A stretch of DNA of 64,000 nucleotides from Shewanella sp. UCD-KL12 (GCF_001957125.1 NZ_MPHJ01000001.1:342831-406830); one strand, 5' to 3'. Positions 43,785-53,738 are shown, numbered from the stretch's first letter. Notes: generated from the letters alone by a model not told the origin. Translations and numbers: made by a program.

Positions 43785-45257
43785 ATGAAAGTATCATCAC
43801 TGTTAAACATAAGCCGCTTGAATCAATTAAGCCGAGAGTCTATCGGTCTAGTGTGTTGTTGTATTATGGCATCGGCTTTTCTCATCTTCCCGCAAACAGC
43901 AATCTCTTTGGTTGCAGGGGTGACCAGTTATGCCATCCATGAATTTGGGTTGGCTTTCATTATTATTCCCTCTGTGTTTGTGGTCCTTGCTTTCGCCATT
44001 GCGCTAAGTCCGTGGGGGAGAATCACCTTAGGGAAAGATAAAGCACCTGAATTTAGCTTTATTAGTTGGGTGTCTATGTTATTCGCAGCAGGAATGGGCT
44101 CAGGACTCATTTTTTGGGGAGTCGCTGAGCCAATAGCGCATTATGCCAACCCGCCAGCATTTATACCCCTTGATGAAGTGGGTAAAGACACGGCACTTGC
44201 ACTGACTTACTTTCATTGGGGTCTACATGCTTGGAGTCTGTATGCGGTATCTGGGTTGGTCATGGCTTGGTTTGCATTTAATCGCTCCAGAGCAATGACT
44301 GTGTCGGCCAGTTTTACTGAAACACCTAGATCAAATGGTTATCAATTGTTTGATCTTCTCGCTGTGATTGCTGTGATATTCGGGGTGGCAGGCACGCTGG
44401 CCAACACAATTGCCTTAGTGCAAAGTGGCCTGGAGCAAAGCTTGGGCTTTGATATTGGTGGCTTAAGCTTTCGCTTGGGTCTGCTTTTAGCGATTACTTT
44501 CGCGTTTACCATTTCATCGACATTAGGCTTAGATAAGGGGATCAGGCGAATGAGTCTGTTTAACCTGCTTTTTGTTATTGTAATGCTGGTGGCTGTGCTG
44601 ACTTTAGTCGACCCGTTAGCTGTTGTTATGACGATTTTTACATCCAGTGTCAGTTACCTGCAACTTCTGCCAGAGCTCTCATGGTCAATCGATGATAGCT
44701 CTCGAGGTTGGAGTGAAGGCTGGAGTATCATCTATTTTGTCTGGTGGATTGCCTGGGCACCTTTTGTTGGCCCATTTATCGCTCGAATTAGCCGTGGACG
44801 AACCATTCGTCAATATCTGCTCTGTACTGTATTGGTGCCAACGGCAACGACTATCGTCTGGTTTAGCGTCTTTGGTGGCAGCGTATTTGAGATGAGCATC
44901 TTACCGGACGTGGTACAGGCAACGAGTAGTGATTTCACTTTAGGCTTGTTTACCTTCTTTGAGCATTTAGCTATAGGTAAAATTCTGATCTATAGCGCCA
45001 TCTTGCTATTAATCACGTTCGTTATCACCAGTGCTGATTCGGCTATCTTTGTAACCAGTATGATGACGGGGAGCCAAGCAATAAAGTCTAAACTGATGTG
45101 GAGTCTCGTATTGGTGGCGATCACCGCAGCCTTAGTACTTAAAAATAATATCGATTTGAATAAACAGATAGCCATTTTTGGCGCACTGCCTTTTACGCTT
45201 ATTTTACTCGCTCAGGCAGGGATCATGATTAAAGAGCTGATAAAACATAAAGAGTAG
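43785..45257 (+). CDS. BCCT-family transporter (betaine/choline/carnitine type)
   Basis: A 490-residue permease with about twelve membrane segments. The glycine-rich segment FAAGMGSGLIFWGVAEPIAHYANPP, FHWGLHAWSLYAVSGL and the signature WWIAWAPFVGPFIARISRGRTIRQYL identify the BCCT family. The GMGSGL motif resembles proton/sodium-coupled betaine carriers; the substrate cannot be fixed. There is no long C-terminal osmosensing tail as in BetP. It is rightward and convergent with the PhnD-like gene, 37 bases apart. Confidence 0.93.
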   Translation: MKVSSLLNISRLNQLSRESIGLVCCCIMASAFLIFPQTAISLVAGVTSYAIHEFGLAFIIIPSVFVVLAFAIALSPWGRITLGKDKAPEFSFISWVSMLFAAGMGSGLIFWGVAEPIAHYANPPAFIPLDEVGKDTALALTYFHWGLHAWSLYAVSGLVMAWFAFNRSRAMTVSASFTETPRSNGYQLFDLLAVIAVIFGVAGTLANTIALVQSGLEQSLGFDIGGLSFRLGLLLAITFAFTISSTLGLDKGIRRMSLFNLLFVIVMLVAVLTLVDPLAVVMTIFTSSVSYLQLLPELSWSIDDSSRGWSEGWSIIYFVWWIAWAPFVGPFIARISRGRTIRQYLLCTVLVPTATTIVWFSVFGGSVFEMSILPDVVQATSSDFTLGLFTFFEHLAIGKILIYSAILLLITFVITSADSAIFVTSMMTGSQAIKSKLMWSLVLVAITAALVLKNNIDLNKQIAIFGALPFTLILLAQAGIMIKELIKHKE

Positions 45258-45294
45258 GGCACAAGGCTGAGTTTGCCTTCAGCCCTAAAGCGGT

Positions 45295-46101
45295 TTATGT
45301 GGCAACCCACTCAATAGACTCGGCATTTTGTGCCATTTTTCGAATTGAGTCGTAATCGCTATCTTGTGTTACGGCAAAGTGGGAGATATTAACTTTCTCT
45401 AGGATATGTCTGCCCATAGGATCGTTATGCATCCTAGTCAAAATAGTTCTGAGCTCGGCACGTAGCTCTTCTGGCACCTGCTTTGAGATCATAAAGGGTG
45501 GGAAGCCGCTAGGGCCTAAGGTCTCAATTACACGTAGCTGAGCGGCGAGTTGAGGATTGTGCATGAGCTCTAATTCCAGTACCCAGCTATCAATTGCCGA
45601 AGCATCGATCTGCTTATCTACAATCATCTGTATTGAATTTTGGTGAGCGCCTGACTCTATCACTTTACCAAAGTAGCTGCAGTCCTTGCCCATGTTGGCT
45701 AAATAATCACGAACCACATAAGCCCCTGAGTGAGATTTTGGCTCATTGTAAGACCAGCGCTTACCTTCAAGGTCGGCAAAGCTGAAGAGCTTACTATCTT
45801 TATGCACCACAACATCAGAATAATAGACCGGCGTATTATTGTAGCGACTCGCTTTTAACAAAGGAGTCGCGAGCAACTCTACTTGTGGAGCGGGTTTATC
45901 GACTTTCCACACATAGGGGAGCCCACAGATCCAACATATCTGTATATCGCCGCTATCAAATGCGCTTTCTCTATCTTGCCAGGGGATACCTAGGCAAGGG
46001 TCTATTGATTTATCTAATTTTAGCGATAAATATTGAGCCAAAGCGTCTACAAAGCCATCGGCATTGGGCGCCATGCATGAGGTTAGTTTTAATCTGTTCA
46101 T
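45295..46101 (-). CDS. PhnD-like substrate-binding domain protein without signal peptide
   Basis: A 268-residue protein of the phosphate/phosphonate-binding (PhnD-like) family: SGDIQICWICGLPYVWK, YYSDVVVHKDSKLFSFADLEGKRWSYNEPKSHSGA and IDASAIDSWVLELE match the family ligand loop. The chain starts MNRLKLTSCMAPNADGF with no signal peptide, and an in-frame TAA directly before the ATG excludes a longer form. No ABC permease or ATPase gene is near. It may be a cytoplasmic ligand-binding protein or a stand-alone sensor domain. Substrate unknown. Confidence 0.75.
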   Translation of the reverse strand: MNRLKLTSCMAPNADGFVDALAQYLSLKLDKSIDPCLGIPWQDRESAFDSGDIQICWICGLPYVWKVDKPAPQVELLATPLLKASRYNNTPVYYSDVVVHKDSKLFSFADLEGKRWSYNEPKSHSGAYVVRDYLANMGKDCSYFGKVIESGAHQNSIQMIVDKQIDASAIDSWVLELELMHNPQLAAQLRVIETLGPSGFPPFMISKQVPEELRAELRTILTRMHNDPMGRHILEKVNISHFAVTQDSDYDSIRKMAQNAESIEWVAT

Positions 46102-46155
46102 TTATCGCTTAGATCGAATGGGAAAGGGCAGGTAACTTGAGGTTTTTACCTAAGG

Positions 46156-46374
46156 TTAATCCTTGGTTTCATCTTCACTGTTAAGGTCTTCTTTGACAGA
46201 ATTAACAGCATCGCGTGATGCATGACCGATGGCTTTGGTGGTGTCTCTCGTTGCATGGCCTATTTCAGTGGTGACATCTTTCGTTGTGTGGCCTATGGTC
46301 TTACCCATATCTTTTAGCTCAGCGCAGCCACTAAGTGTGATAAACAGTGTTAATACAAAAAATGCTACTTTCAT
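46156..46374 (-). CDS. Small repeat lipoprotein
   Basis: A 72-residue predicted lipoprotein. MKVAFFVLTLFITLSGCAEL has a lipobox (LSGC). The mature part holds three 11-residue repeats with the pattern IGHxTxDxTxx: TIGHTTKDVTT, EIGHATRDTTK and AIGHASRDAVN, then an acidic tail. Such 11-mers recall LEA-like and other stress proteins that form amphipathic helices. Its role is unknown. It lies 54 bases from the PhnD-like gene on the same strand. Confidence 0.65.
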   Translation of the reverse strand: MKVAFFVLTLFITLSGCAELKDMGKTIGHTTKDVTTEIGHATRDTTKAIGHASRDAVNSVKEDLNSEDETKD

Positions 46375-46446
46375 TACAGAGTCTCAAGGTGAATGATATG
46401 CGGTATTTTATCTTTTTAACTACAGAATACCAATCGCTATATAAAG

Positions 46447-46475
46447 TAGAGAAAGGCCTCGATAATCGAGGCCTT
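46447..46475 (-). terminator. Terminator after ndh
   Basis: AAGGCCTCGA and TCGAGGCCTT form a 10-bp perfect stem around TAA. Read leftward it follows the ndh stop by about 29 bases and is followed by TTTCTCT, a moderate T tail. Confidence 0.75.
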
Positions 46476-46503
46476 GATGAAGCTTTATACTGATTACTAT
46501 GAG

Positions 46504-47805
46504 TTAGTGCAGCTTCAGGTGAGGGTGAATGATACGGCTGATCCCCTTCGCACACATCAGTAGCGTGCCTCTAAAGACACCGTGTAATTCAATCAGATGT
46601 CGACGGTATAGCGAAGTGTAAACGAAGCGAGCAATTTTCCCCTCAACTAATACACCGCCACCCATAAATGACATTAAGTTGCCCACGGTATGAAACTTTG
46701 AAAGGTTTACTAGCGAGCCTAAATCTTTATAGACATACTCATTTTTTGGAGATTTATCCTCAAGCATCAAGATGATATTATCTGCTGTCATCAATGCCAT
46801 CTGTCGCGCAGACTGACCGCGTGGTGGCACCCAGCTACCATCTTCTTGAGGGCAAGCTGCACAATCACCGATAGCAAAAATATGTGGATCGCGAGTCGAT
46901 TGCATATTTTGTTTAACCATCACCTGATTGATGTGGTTACTCTCTAAGCCGCCAATCTCATTTAGGAAGTCAGGGGCTTTAACCCCTGTAGACCAGATAA
47001 CCATATCTGATGGGATTAATTCACCCTCAGTAGTGTGTAAGCCTTTAGTGGTGACTTCACTAATGCGGGTCGATGTACGGACATTGACGCCGATAGAGAT
47101 AAGCTCTTTAGCCACAGATGTCGATATCTCAATTTTATCCACTTTAGGTAAAATGCGTTCGTCGGCTTCAACTAAGGTGACCTCTAGTAAACTCGAGTCA
47201 ATCTTATAACCAAACCCTCGAAGTTGATCGACAGCGTGATGCATCTCTGCAGACATCTCGACACCAGTCGCCCCAGCACCTACAACGGCAATTTTGATCT
47301 TTTCATCAAGTTGGTGATGACTGGCATAACGCATAAATTTATTTAGCAGCATGCTACGAATTTCCATCGCTTGCTCTGTGCTGTCTAGAAATACGCAATG
47401 TTCACGAACGCCAGGTATTTTAAAGTCATTGGCGATACTACCGATAGCGATAACGGCATAGTCATAGTCGATGCGTCTTGCAGGCAAGAGCTCTTCACCC
47501 TCTTCATCTGTGATAGGGGCAAGTATTATCTGTTTGTTCTCTCTGTCTATTTCCGTCATTGCACCTTGCTGAAAGTGGTAGCCGTGGTTAGCGGCATGGC
47601 CACGATAGCTTAAGGCATCTATGCCTATATCGAGCGCCCCAGTGGCCACTTCGTGTAAGAGAGGTTTCCAGACATGACTTTCTGCACAGTCGACAAGTGT
47701 GACCCTAGCTTTTCCTTTTTTACCAAGCTTACGACCTAATTTAGTCGCTATCTCCATACCGCCTGCGCCGCCACCTATGATGACAATATTTACCATTTCG
47801 TGCAT
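46504..47805 (-). CDS. ndh: Type II NADH dehydrogenase
   Basis: Ndh passes electrons from NADH to the quinone pool without pumping protons. The 433-residue protein has the FAD motif VIIGGGAGGMEIATKLG at the N-terminus, the NADH motif AVVGAGATGVEMSAEM in the middle, VIWSTGVKAP and IFAIGDCAACP, and a C-terminal amphipathic part that binds the membrane. The start MHEMVNIVIIGGG has two Met choices. It is read leftward; 431 bases upstream contain its promoter, AT-rich with no clear regulator site. Iron or oxygen control is possible but not visible. Confidence 0.95.
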   Translation of the reverse strand: MHEMVNIVIIGGGAGGMEIATKLGRKLGKKGKARVTLVDCAESHVWKPLLHEVATGALDIGIDALSYRGHAANHGYHFQQGAMTEIDRENKQIILAPITDEEGEELLPARRIDYDYAVIAIGSIANDFKIPGVREHCVFLDSTEQAMEIRSMLLNKFMRYASHHQLDEKIKIAVVGAGATGVEMSAEMHHAVDQLRGFGYKIDSSLLEVTLVEADERILPKVDKIEISTSVAKELISIGVNVRTSTRISEVTTKGLHTTEGELIPSDMVIWSTGVKAPDFLNEIGGLESNHINQVMVKQNMQSTRDPHIFAIGDCAACPQEDGSWVPPRGQSARQMALMTADNIILMLEDKSPKNEYVYKDLGSLVNLSKFHTVGNLMSFMGGGVLVEGKIARFVYTSLYRRHLIELHGVFRGTLLMCAKGISRIIHPHLKLH

Positions 47806-48153
47806 GAGTACATGCTCCTATATTATTAAAAAATTAATATGTTTAGCAGGCTTGGCTGTTGAATTAGAGTTTTTTTAGGCCAACCTAATGATTAACACCC
47901 TGACCAGAGGCATTAACCGTTATCGGTATAATTATAGTTATAAAAATTAGAACTGGTTTTCGAATAAAAATTGTATCAGTGGTGTGCTAAAACGGCAATG
48001 AGAGGTCAAAAGTGATGGGAGTTGGGTGAATTTGCTTGATTGTATTTGTTTGTTTTTGAAATGTAAGTGTTTTATTTTTTTTGGATTGTATTTTTTAGGA
48101 GTGTTTTTTAGTTTTTAGTTATTGGGTTTTGTGATCTAGGCAACAGAGAGTGT
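47806..48153. other. ndh upstream region, no gene
   Basis: About 350 bases, strongly AT-rich, with T-rich runs such as GTTTTATTTTTTTTGG near 48067. No open frame has a ribosome site. It must hold the leftward ndh promoter. A clear Fnr, ArcA or Crp site was not found by eye. Confidence 0.5.
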
Positions 48154-48189
48154 TGTAAAAATGTGAACTGCCTCACCGGGAAGCAGTTC
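48154..48189 (-). terminator. Terminator of the small unknown gene at 48237
   Basis: Read leftward, GAACTGC pairs with GCAGTTC across an 11-base loop and is followed by ACATTTTTACAAC, 48 bases after the stop of the gene. Confidence 0.65.
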
Positions 48190-48236
48190 AATTATCTTGT
48201 TGAGATACTCAGCAAGGCTGATGAGCGCTGTTAGCG

Positions 48237-48599
48237 TTAGAGTTTAGCTATCTTTGCATCGTAATCAGCAATCAAGTGCTGCATGATCTCTTGCACTGAG
48301 GTGTCTTTGGTTGAATCATCCATAAATATCTTAAAGGTTACCAATACATGGCCATCGTTCTTAATTCGGGTGTTATTCATGGCGAAGTAGGCACTTTCAG
48401 CCTCAGCCTCACGTACTACAAAGCCATCCTGTTCGAAGATGCGGTGGCCTGAGCGACCGTGCCATTTTGTGATGCGGCTTAATCCAATTTCGCAAGATTG
48501 ATTAAACTCAATATGATTTTCCCAAGTAGTTGGGTGTGCAGGATCTTTTACGTGTGGGCATCGAACGGTGTAGTTGTATACATGAGAGATTGCTGTCAT
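48237..48599 (-). CDS. Small soluble protein of unknown family
   Basis: I do not recognise this 120-residue protein. It has no signal peptide or membrane segment. It begins MTAISHVYNYTVRCPHVKDP and has WENHIEFNQSCEIGLSRI, several His and Trp residues (KWHGRSGHR) and a helical C-terminus. The two Cys are not in a metal motif. Base composition agrees with the neighbours, and a terminator follows, so it is likely a real gene. AGGTAATC lies before the ATG, a weak ribosome site. Neighbours give no hint of function. Confidence 0.6.
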   Translation of the reverse strand: MTAISHVYNYTVRCPHVKDPAHPTTWENHIEFNQSCEIGLSRITKWHGRSGHRIFEQDGFVVREAEAESAYFAMNNTRIKNDGHVLVTFKIFMDDSTKDTSVQEIMQHLIADYDAKIAKL

Positions 48600-49221
48600 A
48601 GATTACCTACTTGTTTGCGAATACTAATGCCATCATAGACATTGCTTTTCTAATTGGTCAACTTTTATTCGTGATTACTGATATATATTTACAGTGACAT
48701 TTTTATCTATATAAGTAAGCGAATAATCAATTTGCTCTGACTCTTTTTTAGCACGACTCAAACTAAGATAACCTTGTGCTAGATCTCACTTTTTATACTC
48801 TTTTCTATTGAGTATTGCTTTTGATTAATAAAGCGACAGCTAATTGAGTGTAAGACTTAAGCTTGGCTTTATACCAGTATGAAAATATTCATCGATGCCA
48901 TATCACCTAGCGCTTGTTCATGTCGCATACGGCATTGATTTATTAACTAACCACTATGTATCACTAATACTGATGGCAGCTAACTTTAACCCTAGATGTT
49001 TTAAGATGATAATCGCTTAAGATCAGATCGAGTGCGTGGAGCTTATGGAAAATTGTGGTATCGAACCCACTTTAACTCGTATCTCTACTTATATTCGTTG
49101 GCTAGAGGTAAGTTGTGACTTTTATGAAATAAATATGTAAATAGGTGTTATTACCACCTGTATCTGCTTATAATTCTTGAATATAAATCCCTAATTTTAT
49201 TGATGCTTACCGGAGGCATAA
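48600..49221. other. Long spacer upstream of the RND genes, no gene
   Basis: About 620 bases without a supported open frame. No TetR, LysR or MarR regulator gene stands here, in contrast to many RND loci. It holds TATACCAGTATG near 48872, a form common in Shewanella intergenic repeats, and GTGGTATCGAACCCAC near 49055, which looks like a T-arm but has no tRNA around it. The end has GGAGG five bases before the adaptor start. Confidence 0.5.
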
Positions 49222-50376
49222 ATGGTTGTTCGAACCGTTTCAACATTTAAGTGGTGCATACTTTTTATAGCAACACTGCAACTTACAGCCTGTGGGGAAG
49301 CACCTGCACCAAAACAAGCTATGTTACCTAGCGTGATTGTGAATACTGCACATACCGAAGAGATCATCCCTAAGTCTGAAATCGTGGGCCGCACAAGGGC
49401 ATCTGAAGATGTGGTTATTCAGTCACAGATCCAAGGACAACTGCTAAAGCGTACATTTATCGAAGGTGATGATGTTACTGCTGGCGATCTTTTGTTTGAA
49501 ATTGACCCGTCCACTTATAAAGCTGAGCTTGCTCAGCAGTTGGCCGTACTTAAGCAAGCTACTGCATCGCGAGATGTAGCAGTAATGAATTGGGAGCGTG
49601 GTCGCCGCCTGCTACCGGATGGCATGATCAGTGCCCAAGATATGGATGAGCTAACCAGTCGTAAGCTGACTACCGCTGCTGGGGTTGTTCAAGCTGAAGC
49701 TGCAGTAAAAGCTGCTGAGCTTCAATTGAGCTATACCAAGGTTTATGCGCCTATCTCGGGTCGGATCAGTAATTCAAAAGTGAGTACCGGTGACATTATT
49801 ACCCCTCAGTCTGAGATGGCGAATCTAGTTCAGCTACAACCTATGTGGGTCAACTTTCAGGTTGCTGAGAAAAAGCTCATATCAGCCCAGCAAGACTTCT
49901 CTAAAGCTGCTGACCAAGATGTGAAAATTGAAGACATTGTTATTCATTTGCGCCTGCCAAATGGCACCATGTTTGATGAAGCGGGTTATATCGACTTTAT
50001 TGGTAACCGTGTCGATGCTGCGACAGGAACCTTACCTGTTAGAGCCACTTTTAAAAATGCTACTAGCCTAATGTTGCCTGGCTTATTTGTCACGTTAGTG
50101 ATTGAGTCGCCTATCACTGAGAATGCCTTGCTAATCCCTCAAGCTGCAGTACAAGAAGATCAGCAAGGTCGTTTTGTTATGGTGCTTAATGAGCAAGACG
50201 AAGTACAAAAGCGCCTCGTAGAATTAGGCGATAGATTCGGCGTCGATTGGCGTGTGCTGAGTGGCTTAAAAGATGGTGAGCGCATCGTCGTCGAAGGATT
50301 ACAGAAAATCCGCCCAGGCATCAAAGTCAACCCGGTTGAGCAAGAAGTTATTCCTTTCCAAGAAAATGCATCTTAA
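49222..50376 (+). CDS. RND efflux periplasmic adaptor, lipoprotein
   Basis: A 384-residue membrane-fusion protein of the AcrA/MexE kind, bridging an inner-membrane RND pump to an outer-membrane channel. The signal ends in LTAC, a lipobox. Then come the first lipoyl half (SEDVVIQSQIQGQLLKRTF), a coiled-coil hairpin (residues about 95-165), the second lipoyl half (LSYTKVYAPISGRISNSKVSTGDII), and the beta-barrel and membrane-proximal domains. GGAGG lies 5 bases before the ATG. It is followed by the pump, with an 86-bp duplication between. Drug or solvent export is the likely role. Confidence 0.93.
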   Translation: MVVRTVSTFKWCILFIATLQLTACGEAPAPKQAMLPSVIVNTAHTEEIIPKSEIVGRTRASEDVVIQSQIQGQLLKRTFIEGDDVTAGDLLFEIDPSTYKAELAQQLAVLKQATASRDVAVMNWERGRRLLPDGMISAQDMDELTSRKLTTAAGVVQAEAAVKAAELQLSYTKVYAPISGRISNSKVSTGDIITPQSEMANLVQLQPMWVNFQVAEKKLISAQQDFSKAADQDVKIEDIVIHLRLPNGTMFDEAGYIDFIGNRVDAATGTLPVRATFKNATSLMLPGLFVTLVIESPITENALLIPQAAVQEDQQGRFVMVLNEQDEVQKRLVELGDRFGVDWRVLSGLKDGERIVVEGLQKIRPGIKVNPVEQEVIPFQENAS

Positions 50377-50378
50377 TC

Positions 50379-50550
50379 GGGGAATGTCATGATTAGTGAA
50401 TTTTTTATTGGCTTGGTCCTAAATTTGTCTTTGTGTCGCTCAAACCTTGAATTGGAAAGTGACAGGGGAATGTCATGATTAGTGAATTTTTTATTGGCTT
50501 GGTCCTAAATTTGTCTTTGTGTCGCTCAAGCCTTGAATTGGAAAGTGACA
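50379..50550 (+). repeat. 86-bp tandem duplication, two full copies
   Basis: Two head-to-tail 86-bp units (50379-50464 and 50465-50550) begin GGGGAATGTCATGATTAG and differ at one base (A or G, in CAAACC against CAAGCC). A third, partial copy (50551-50581) is the ribosome site and first seven codons of the pump gene itself. Beyond codon seven the units keep a degraded likeness to the pump gene (CCTAAATTTG against CCCAAATTTG). Confidence 0.97.
50389..50478 (+). CDS. 29-codon frame in repeat unit 1
   Basis: The frame starts with the same ribosome site and first seven codons as the RND pump (MISEFFI) and then reads [19 protein letters not shown] to a TGA that overlaps the next ATG as ATGA. A product is not expected to have the pump's function. 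Its interest is as a translated leader: ribosomes that finish here could restart at the next unit. Translation is not proven. Confidence 0.4.
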   Translation: MISEFFIGLVLNLSLCRSNLELESDRGMS

Positions 50551-50564
50551 GGGGAATGTCATGA
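50475..50564 (+). CDS. 29-codon frame in repeat unit 2
   Basis: A second copy of the 29-codon frame, with Ser in place of Asn at codon 19. Its TGA overlaps the true ATG of the RND pump at 50561 as ATGA. The arrangement makes a chain of two coupled short frames ahead of the pump. Confidence 0.4.
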   Translation: MISEFFIGLVLNLSLCRSSLELESDRGMS

Positions 50565-53500
50565 TTAGTGAATTTTTTATTAACAGGCCCAAATTTGCCT
50601 TTGTTATTTCGACTGTACTGACATTAGTCGGATTAATCTCTATACCTGTACTTTCAGTGGCTGAATTTCCTGAAATTGCGCCGCCACAAGTAAGTGTTTC
50701 TACCAGCTATTCAGGTGCAAGTGCCGATATTGTAAAAGATACCATAGCCCAGCCTTTAGAGGCTGAAGTGAACGGTGTTGAAGGCATGCTCTATATGGAG
50801 TCAAAGAGTGCTAACGATGGCAGTTACTCTTTAAATGTGACCTTTGAGGTGGGCACTGATGCGGATATGGCACAAGTTAAAGTGCAAAACCGTGTGCAAC
50901 AGGCAATGCCACGCCTGCCTGAAGAGGTAAAGCGTCAAGGTGTTAAGGTTGAAAAACAAAGCCCTAATATGTTGATGGTGGTGAACCTAGTTTCGCCCAA
51001 TGAGACCTTTGATTCACTCTTTATCACCAACTATGCCGGCTTAAATGTTAAAGATGCCCTAGCGCGTCAAAACGGTGTTTCAAAAGTACAAGTGATCGGT
51101 GCATTAGATTACGCGATTCGTATCTGGTTAGATCCAGATAAAATGGCTAGCCTTGGAGTGACAGCCGCCGATGTTATTGGTGCGCTGCAGGAGCAAAACA
51201 TTCAAGTTGCCGCTGGCCGTATTGGTGCTGCACCTGTCGATCCAGAGCAGCAATTTCAATATACCCTACAGACTAAGGGCCGCTTAAAAGATCCTGAAGA
51301 GTTTCGTAATGTGATGATCCGCGCTAATAGCGACGGCTCTAAAGTCACTGTTAGTGATGTAGCACGTGTTGAGCTTGGATCGCAGACTTATGATGCACAA
51401 GGTAGGCTAAATAATAAGCCATCCGCAATTATCTCTATCTATCAGTCGCCAGACGCGAATGCGTTAGAAGTGGGTAAGGCGATTAAAGCTGAAATGGCTA
51501 AGCTTTCAGAGCGCTTCCCTGATGATTTAGAATATGAAGTACTTTATGACACCACTGAGTTTGTTGAAACCTCAATCAAAGAGGTTGTGCAAACTCTATT
51601 TATCTCTATTGCATTAGTTGTCTTGGTTGTATTTATCTTCCTGCAGGATGCACGCTCTACATTAGTCCCAGGCATTGCGATCCCAGTATCGCTTATCGGT
51701 ACCTTTGCGTTTCTTCTGCTGTTCGGCATGAGTATAAACACGGTATCTCTGTTTGCGTTGATATTAGCCATCGGTATTGTGGTTGATGATGCGATTGTCG
51801 TGGTTGAGAACGTCACTCGTTTGATGCAAGACGAGGGATTGTCGCCGAAAGAGGCTACCTCTAAGGCGATGAAAGAGGTCACAGGGCCAATTATTGCCAC
51901 CACATTAGTACTGCTTGCGGTATTTGCCCCGACGGCAGTAATGCCTGGGATCACTGGGCAGATGTATGCCCAATTCTCAGTGACTATCTGTATTGCGGTA
52001 CTTATCTCTTCGATTAATGCATTAACCTTAAGTCCGGCGCTGTGTGCCTCCTTACTGCGCGCACCTAAGACACATACCAAAGGGTTCCACGCCGCCTTTA
52101 ACAGACAGTTTGAACGCTTCACTGGTAAGTATATGAAGTTAGTGTCATCACTGACACGTAAATTGGCCCTTGTTGGTGTGGTTTATCTTTGTCTGATAGG
52201 CCTGACCGGGGGGATTGCTAATATCTTACCGTCAGGTTTTGTGCCTATGGAAGATAAGAAAGCCTTTATGGTCGATATTCAGCTACCTGATGGTGCATCG
52301 TTGAACCGTACTGAAGAGGTAATGAGGGAGCTTGTTGAATTAACTCTGAAAGAGCCAGGTGTAGAAAATGTTATTCATGCCAGTGGTTTTAGTATTTTGA
52401 CCGGCTCTGTGTCATCAAACGGTGGCTTAATGATTGTGACGCTCTCAACTTGGGAGGAGCGTGATACCCCTGATATGGTTGAGGCGGCGATCGTTGCTAA
52501 ACTTCAGGCCAAATACGCGGCAAATCCTGCAGTGAAGGCAATGGCTTTCTCTCTGCCTCCTATTCCAGGTGTGGGTAGTGTCGGTGGTTTCGAGTTTGTG
52601 CTGCAAGACACTCAAGGCCGCACTCCTCAAGAGTTAGCTTCTGTGATGCGCGCGCTGATTATGAAGGCGAACGAGCAGCCAGAGATTGCTATGTCCTTTA
52701 GTAACTTCCGCGCCGATGTGCCACAGATGTATGTGGACGTCGATAGAGATAAAGCTAAAGCGATGGGGATCTCGCTTAATGAGATATTCTCTACGATGCA
52801 AACCATGCTTGGCTCAATGTATGTTAATGACTTTAACCGTTTTGGTAAGGTCTTTAGGGTGATTTTGCAGGCTGAAGGTGAGTATCGAAATTCAGATAAA
52901 GATATCTCGCGTTTTTATGTTCGCTCTAAAACGGGCGAGATGGTGCCATTAAGTACATTAGTGACAGTGACACCCATTTTAGGCCCAGATGTGATGAACT
53001 CATATAACATGTTCAACTCAACCACCATTAATGGTTTCCCTGCAGCAGGTTTTAGCTCGGGTGATGCAATTACAGCGATGGAGCGAGCGGCTAATGAGTC
53101 TTTACCTGCTGGCTATACATTTGAGTGGACTGGCCAAACATACCAAGAGATTAAAGCAGGTAATTTAGCGCCACTTATTTTTGCGCTGGCATTAGTCTTC
53201 ACCTATCTATTTCTGGTGGCTCAGTATGAGAGTTGGACGATTCCATTTGCGGTTATCTTAGCGGTGCCAATCGCAATCCTTGGGGCATTTTTGAATATCT
53301 TGCTGGTGGGGGCTGACTTAAACCTCTATGCCCAGATAGGACTCGTGCTCTTGATTGGTTTAGCCTGTAAGAATGCCATCTTGATAGTGGAGTTTGCAAA
53401 GCAGCTACGTGAAGAGGGCAAAAGTATTCTCGAAGCTGGAGAAACTGCAGCTAGATTACGTTTTCGTGCAGTATTGATGACAGCGTTCTCCTTCTTGCTC

Positions 53501-53680
53501 GGTGTACTCCCTCTGGTTATTGCAACGGGTGCTGGTTCTGGTAGCCGCAGGGCATTAGGTTACTCAGTGTTTGGTGGTATGTTAGCAGCGACGATTGTTG
53601 GAACACTTTTAGTTCCTGTCTTTTACGTGATGATGCAAAAGATGCGAGAGAAAGCTAAAGGTGAGTCTAAAGCGGCATAA
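50561..53680 (+). CDS. RND efflux pump, HAE1 (AcrB/MexF) type
   Basis: A 1039-residue proton-driven inner-membrane pump. It starts [17 protein letters not shown] and has twelve membrane segments and two large periplasmic loops; the proton relay Asp pair is in [18 protein letters not shown] (about residue 405), and [20 protein letters not shown] marks the second half. The [20 protein letters not shown] stretch is the usual porter domain. Length fits AcrB (1049). The start is fixed by the last of three repeated AGGGGAATGTCATG sites. No outer-membrane channel gene follows, so it must use one encoded elsewhere (TolC-like). Confidence 0.96.
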   Translation: MISEFFINRPKFAFVISTVLTLVGLISIPVLSVAEFPEIAPPQVSVSTSYSGASADIVKDTIAQPLEAEVNGVEGMLYMESKSANDGSYSLNVTFEVGTDADMAQVKVQNRVQQAMPRLPEEVKRQGVKVEKQSPNMLMVVNLVSPNETFDSLFITNYAGLNVKDALARQNGVSKVQVIGALDYAIRIWLDPDKMASLGVTAADVIGALQEQNIQVAAGRIGAAPVDPEQQFQYTLQTKGRLKDPEEFRNVMIRANSDGSKVTVSDVARVELGSQTYDAQGRLNNKPSAIISIYQSPDANALEVGKAIKAEMAKLSERFPDDLEYEVLYDTTEFVETSIKEVVQTLFISIALVVLVVFIFLQDARSTLVPGIAIPVSLIGTFAFLLLFGMSINTVSLFALILAIGIVVDDAIVVVENVTRLMQDEGLSPKEATSKAMKEVTGPIIATTLVLLAVFAPTAVMPGITGQMYAQFSVTICIAVLISSINALTLSPALCASLLRAPKTHTKGFHAAFNRQFERFTGKYMKLVSSLTRKLALVGVVYLCLIGLTGGIANILPSGFVPMEDKKAFMVDIQLPDGASLNRTEEVMRELVELTLKEPGVENVIHASGFSILTGSVSSNGGLMIVTLSTWEERDTPDMVEAAIVAKLQAKYAANPAVKAMAFSLPPIPGVGSVGGFEFVLQDTQGRTPQELASVMRALIMKANEQPEIAMSFSNFRADVPQMYVDVDRDKAKAMGISLNEIFSTMQTMLGSMYVNDFNRFGKVFRVILQAEGEYRNSDKDISRFYVRSKTGEMVPLSTLVTVTPILGPDVMNSYNMFNSTTINGFPAAGFSSGDAITAMERAANESLPAGYTFEWTGQTYQEIKAGNLAPLIFALALVFTYLFLVAQYESWTIPFAVILAVPIAILGAFLNILLVGADLNLYAQIGLVLLIGLACKNAILIVEFAKQLREEGKSILEAGETAARLRFRAVLMTAFSFLLGVLPLVIATGAGSGSRRALGYSVFGGMLAATIVGTLLVPVFYVMMQKMREKAKGESKAA

Positions 53681-53706
53681 GTTTCGCTTTCAGCTTTAAT
53701 TAATCC

Positions 53707-53738
53707 AAAAGCCCAAGCTAATCAGCTTGGGCTTTTTT
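53707..53738 (+). terminator. Terminator after the RND pump
   Basis: AAAAGCCCAAGCT and AGCTTGGGCTTTTTT form a perfect stem around AATC with a T tail, 26 bases after the stop. Confidence 0.93.

Noticed and set aside
49040..49075. T-arm-like GTGGTATCGAACCCAC
   Set aside because: The opposite strand reads like a tRNA T arm, but no acceptor stem, anticodon arm or CCA end is found around it.
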